A DNA stretch of 20,900 nt, taken from assembly GCA_019649035.1 (NCBI GenBank), contig BMAT01002557.1, positions 187,029 to 207,928 on the forward strand. Direction: 5' to 3'. The notes under the pieces are model-generated. The model saw only the letters and a program-made list of their open reading frames with translations. It was not told the origin of the DNA and did no database searches. Numbering within the stretch: position 1 is the stretch's first letter; each line of letters begins with the position of its first letter. Positions 19,337 through 20,900 of this stretch are shown here, in pieces. This DNA is from Elysia marginata. Lineage: Eukaryota; Mollusca; Gastropoda; Plakobranchidae. The translations under genes and the position numbers were made by a program.

Positions 19337-19639
19337 AAGATTCCAAACCTCGCTACCAGTTAGTACCACAGACTATCGACACAGCGTAAAAGAAGAGAGT
19401 GTTAAGTAGAGAAGGTAGCACGGACTGCGGATAGACTAAGATTCCAAACCTCGCTACCAGTTAGTACCACAGACTATCGACACAGCGTAAGAGAAGAGAG
19501 TGTTAAGTAGAGAAGGTAGCATGGACTGTGGATAGACTAAGATTCCAAACCTCGCTACCAGTTAGTACCAGAGACTATCGACACAGCGTAAGAGGAGAGA
19601 GTGTTAAGTAGAGAAAGTAGCATGGACTGCGGATAGACT
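19337..19639 (+). repeat. 101-bp tandem array, three full units
   Basis: AAGATTCCAAACCTCGC starts units at 19337, 19438 and 19539, and a partial unit at 19640. All three steps are exactly 101 bp, and units differ at only a few positions. This is satellite-like DNA. Confidence 0.95.
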
Positions 19640-19860
19640 AAGATTCCAAACCTCGCACGGCACACAAGACCCCGAGAGATACTAGACATCGGGTGAGAGA
19701 AGAGCGTAGAGGGTGAGGGAAATAATACAAACCTTTGTAAGACTATAAGATTCCAGACTTCTTTCTATTCACGGCACCCTGGGATTCCAGAGATCATATA
19801 AGAAAGAGAGAAGAGAATAGAGCGCGGGCGAAGGGGGAGGGTGTCACAAACTGTGGTTAG
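19640..19860 (+). repeat. Two degenerate units of the 101-bp array
   Basis: AAGATTCCAAACCTCGCACG at 19640 and AAGATTCCAGACTTC at about 19747 each lead through GAGAGA..., GAGAAGAG and a TAGACT-like end. They are older, diverged relatives of the core units. Confidence 0.6.
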
Positions 19861-20900
19861 ACTGGGGTTGTAGAATTCGCTCACACCGATGAGACTCCAG
19901 CTTGGATAGCGTGTGGTAGCATAAGGACTGCACCTCATGTTCCATAACCAACTTCAGAAAAGAAGATAAATTTTGTCTTATATTATTTTGCCGGGCAAAG
20001 TTCACATTCAGGTGTCTATGGCCTAGCCCTGTTTGATTAGATGTGTGTATGAACAAAAGGTCCTTTTCAGACCGTATTTTATTATTTTTAAAGTTTCAGG
20101 GACTTGCTGAAACGTCTGATTTATTTTTTAATATCTAGTAAAAATCTAATGTTATTTTTTAGTATTTCATTCTTGGGACATCAACTTAAGTCTTGAAATT
20201 AAAACTTCCGCCTTTGGCTTATTTTGGGCTTGTCTTATCAGAAAATCAGTGGCCTCGTTTTATTCATAAGGCAACACGCTGATCACGTCTTTTGGAGTCC
20301 AGGGCTTCCTATTTCACCTGACCTTCCTAAGGAGTCTTTGAGTCAAGGTTTGCTTACGCGAGAACAAAACATACAAGCGAAATGAAGATCGGAGTTTTAT
20401 GAATTAAAATCATTTAGCGCTAAACGTTCAACTCTCAGATAAGAAAATGTGCACTTTTTAAAATTCACTCTGCCTTACACAACTCAACATTTTAACGTGT
20501 AACTTGTTACAGAGAGTGAAAGATAATTATAGTCAGAGGGTTACATTGACACGCGCTGTGTCACTCAGATGCTCTGGCGTAAGTTCACATTGTACAGTGA
20601 TCGGACATGGTTCACCCGATAACCTACACAACAAAAACGGTAAGATTTTCAATTTCCTTTGTGCCCCAATCTGTGATACTCTATAATAAGAACTATACAA
20701 GACACTGAGGGGTCATAAACTTTATTCTATAGAGGCCTTTTTACATTATCGCTGTATAAATAACATAAAATTATAAATATATATATCCACCACTTAATTA
20801 TGTACCTTTTATGATCTGCCTTGTCTATCTCTATGTATACGAAATTCTTGTTCCTGATAATTCTTATATAAATATTCATAAGTGATTGACTCTTTACATC
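19861..20900. other. No gene seen
   Basis: AT-rich sequence after the array. Short frames at 19844-20056 and 20504-20686 lack any recognisable motif. Confidence 0.5.

Noticed and set aside
19337..19658. CRISPR-like repeat array
   Set aside because: The units are contiguous 101-bp repeats without unique spacers, in a eukaryotic setting; this is satellite DNA.

Overview
This looks like nuclear DNA of a mollusc, most likely a heterobranch gastropod. The window is AT-rich, repeat-laden and gene-poor. It has one GT-AG intron-split receptor gene of a kind expanded in molluscs, tRNA-derived SINEs of molluscan type, decayed LINE and piggyBac coding remnants, satellite-like arrays and scaffold gaps (Ns). 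The organism call is an inference from these traits; no species-specific marker was recognised.

Layout: positions 1-2180 hold no gene, but contain an ~82-bp tandem array with an inverted outlying copy (637-1100), a CpG-dense patch (about 1236-1450) and a (TC)n run. Positions 2180-6130 are a retrotransposon graveyard on the minus strand: a second-family LINE 3' end (2183-2420), a decayed reverse transcriptase (2731-3985), a tRNA-derived SINE on the plus strand (4679-4875), a CR1/L2-like LINE scrap (5120-5611) and the upstream linker of the first LINE (5735-5960). Positions 6130-12800 have no supported gene. They contain two assembly gaps, a 47-bp duplication beside one gap, a pair of inverted hairpin-bearing repeats (10405-10500 and 11545-11645) and an 83-bp tandem array.

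The only intact gene is a two-exon class A GPCR on the minus strand (17503 to 12801, 361 residues). Its 3.6-kb intron carries the 3' end of a piggyBac transposase (minus) directly abutting a decayed copy of an unnamed invertebrate protein family (plus), two near-identical hairpins beyond the transposase stop, and a SINE. Nothing suggests that these intron passengers cooperate with the receptor.

Positions 18600-19860 hold a 101-bp tandem array of which one old unit is split by a ~520-bp inverted-repeat element, flanked by degenerate units. The rest to 20900 shows no gene. The most unusual signals are the foldback element inside the array, the compensated hairpin in the inverted repeat pair, and the decayed unnamed-family copy. 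I found no evidence of a new multi-gene system.
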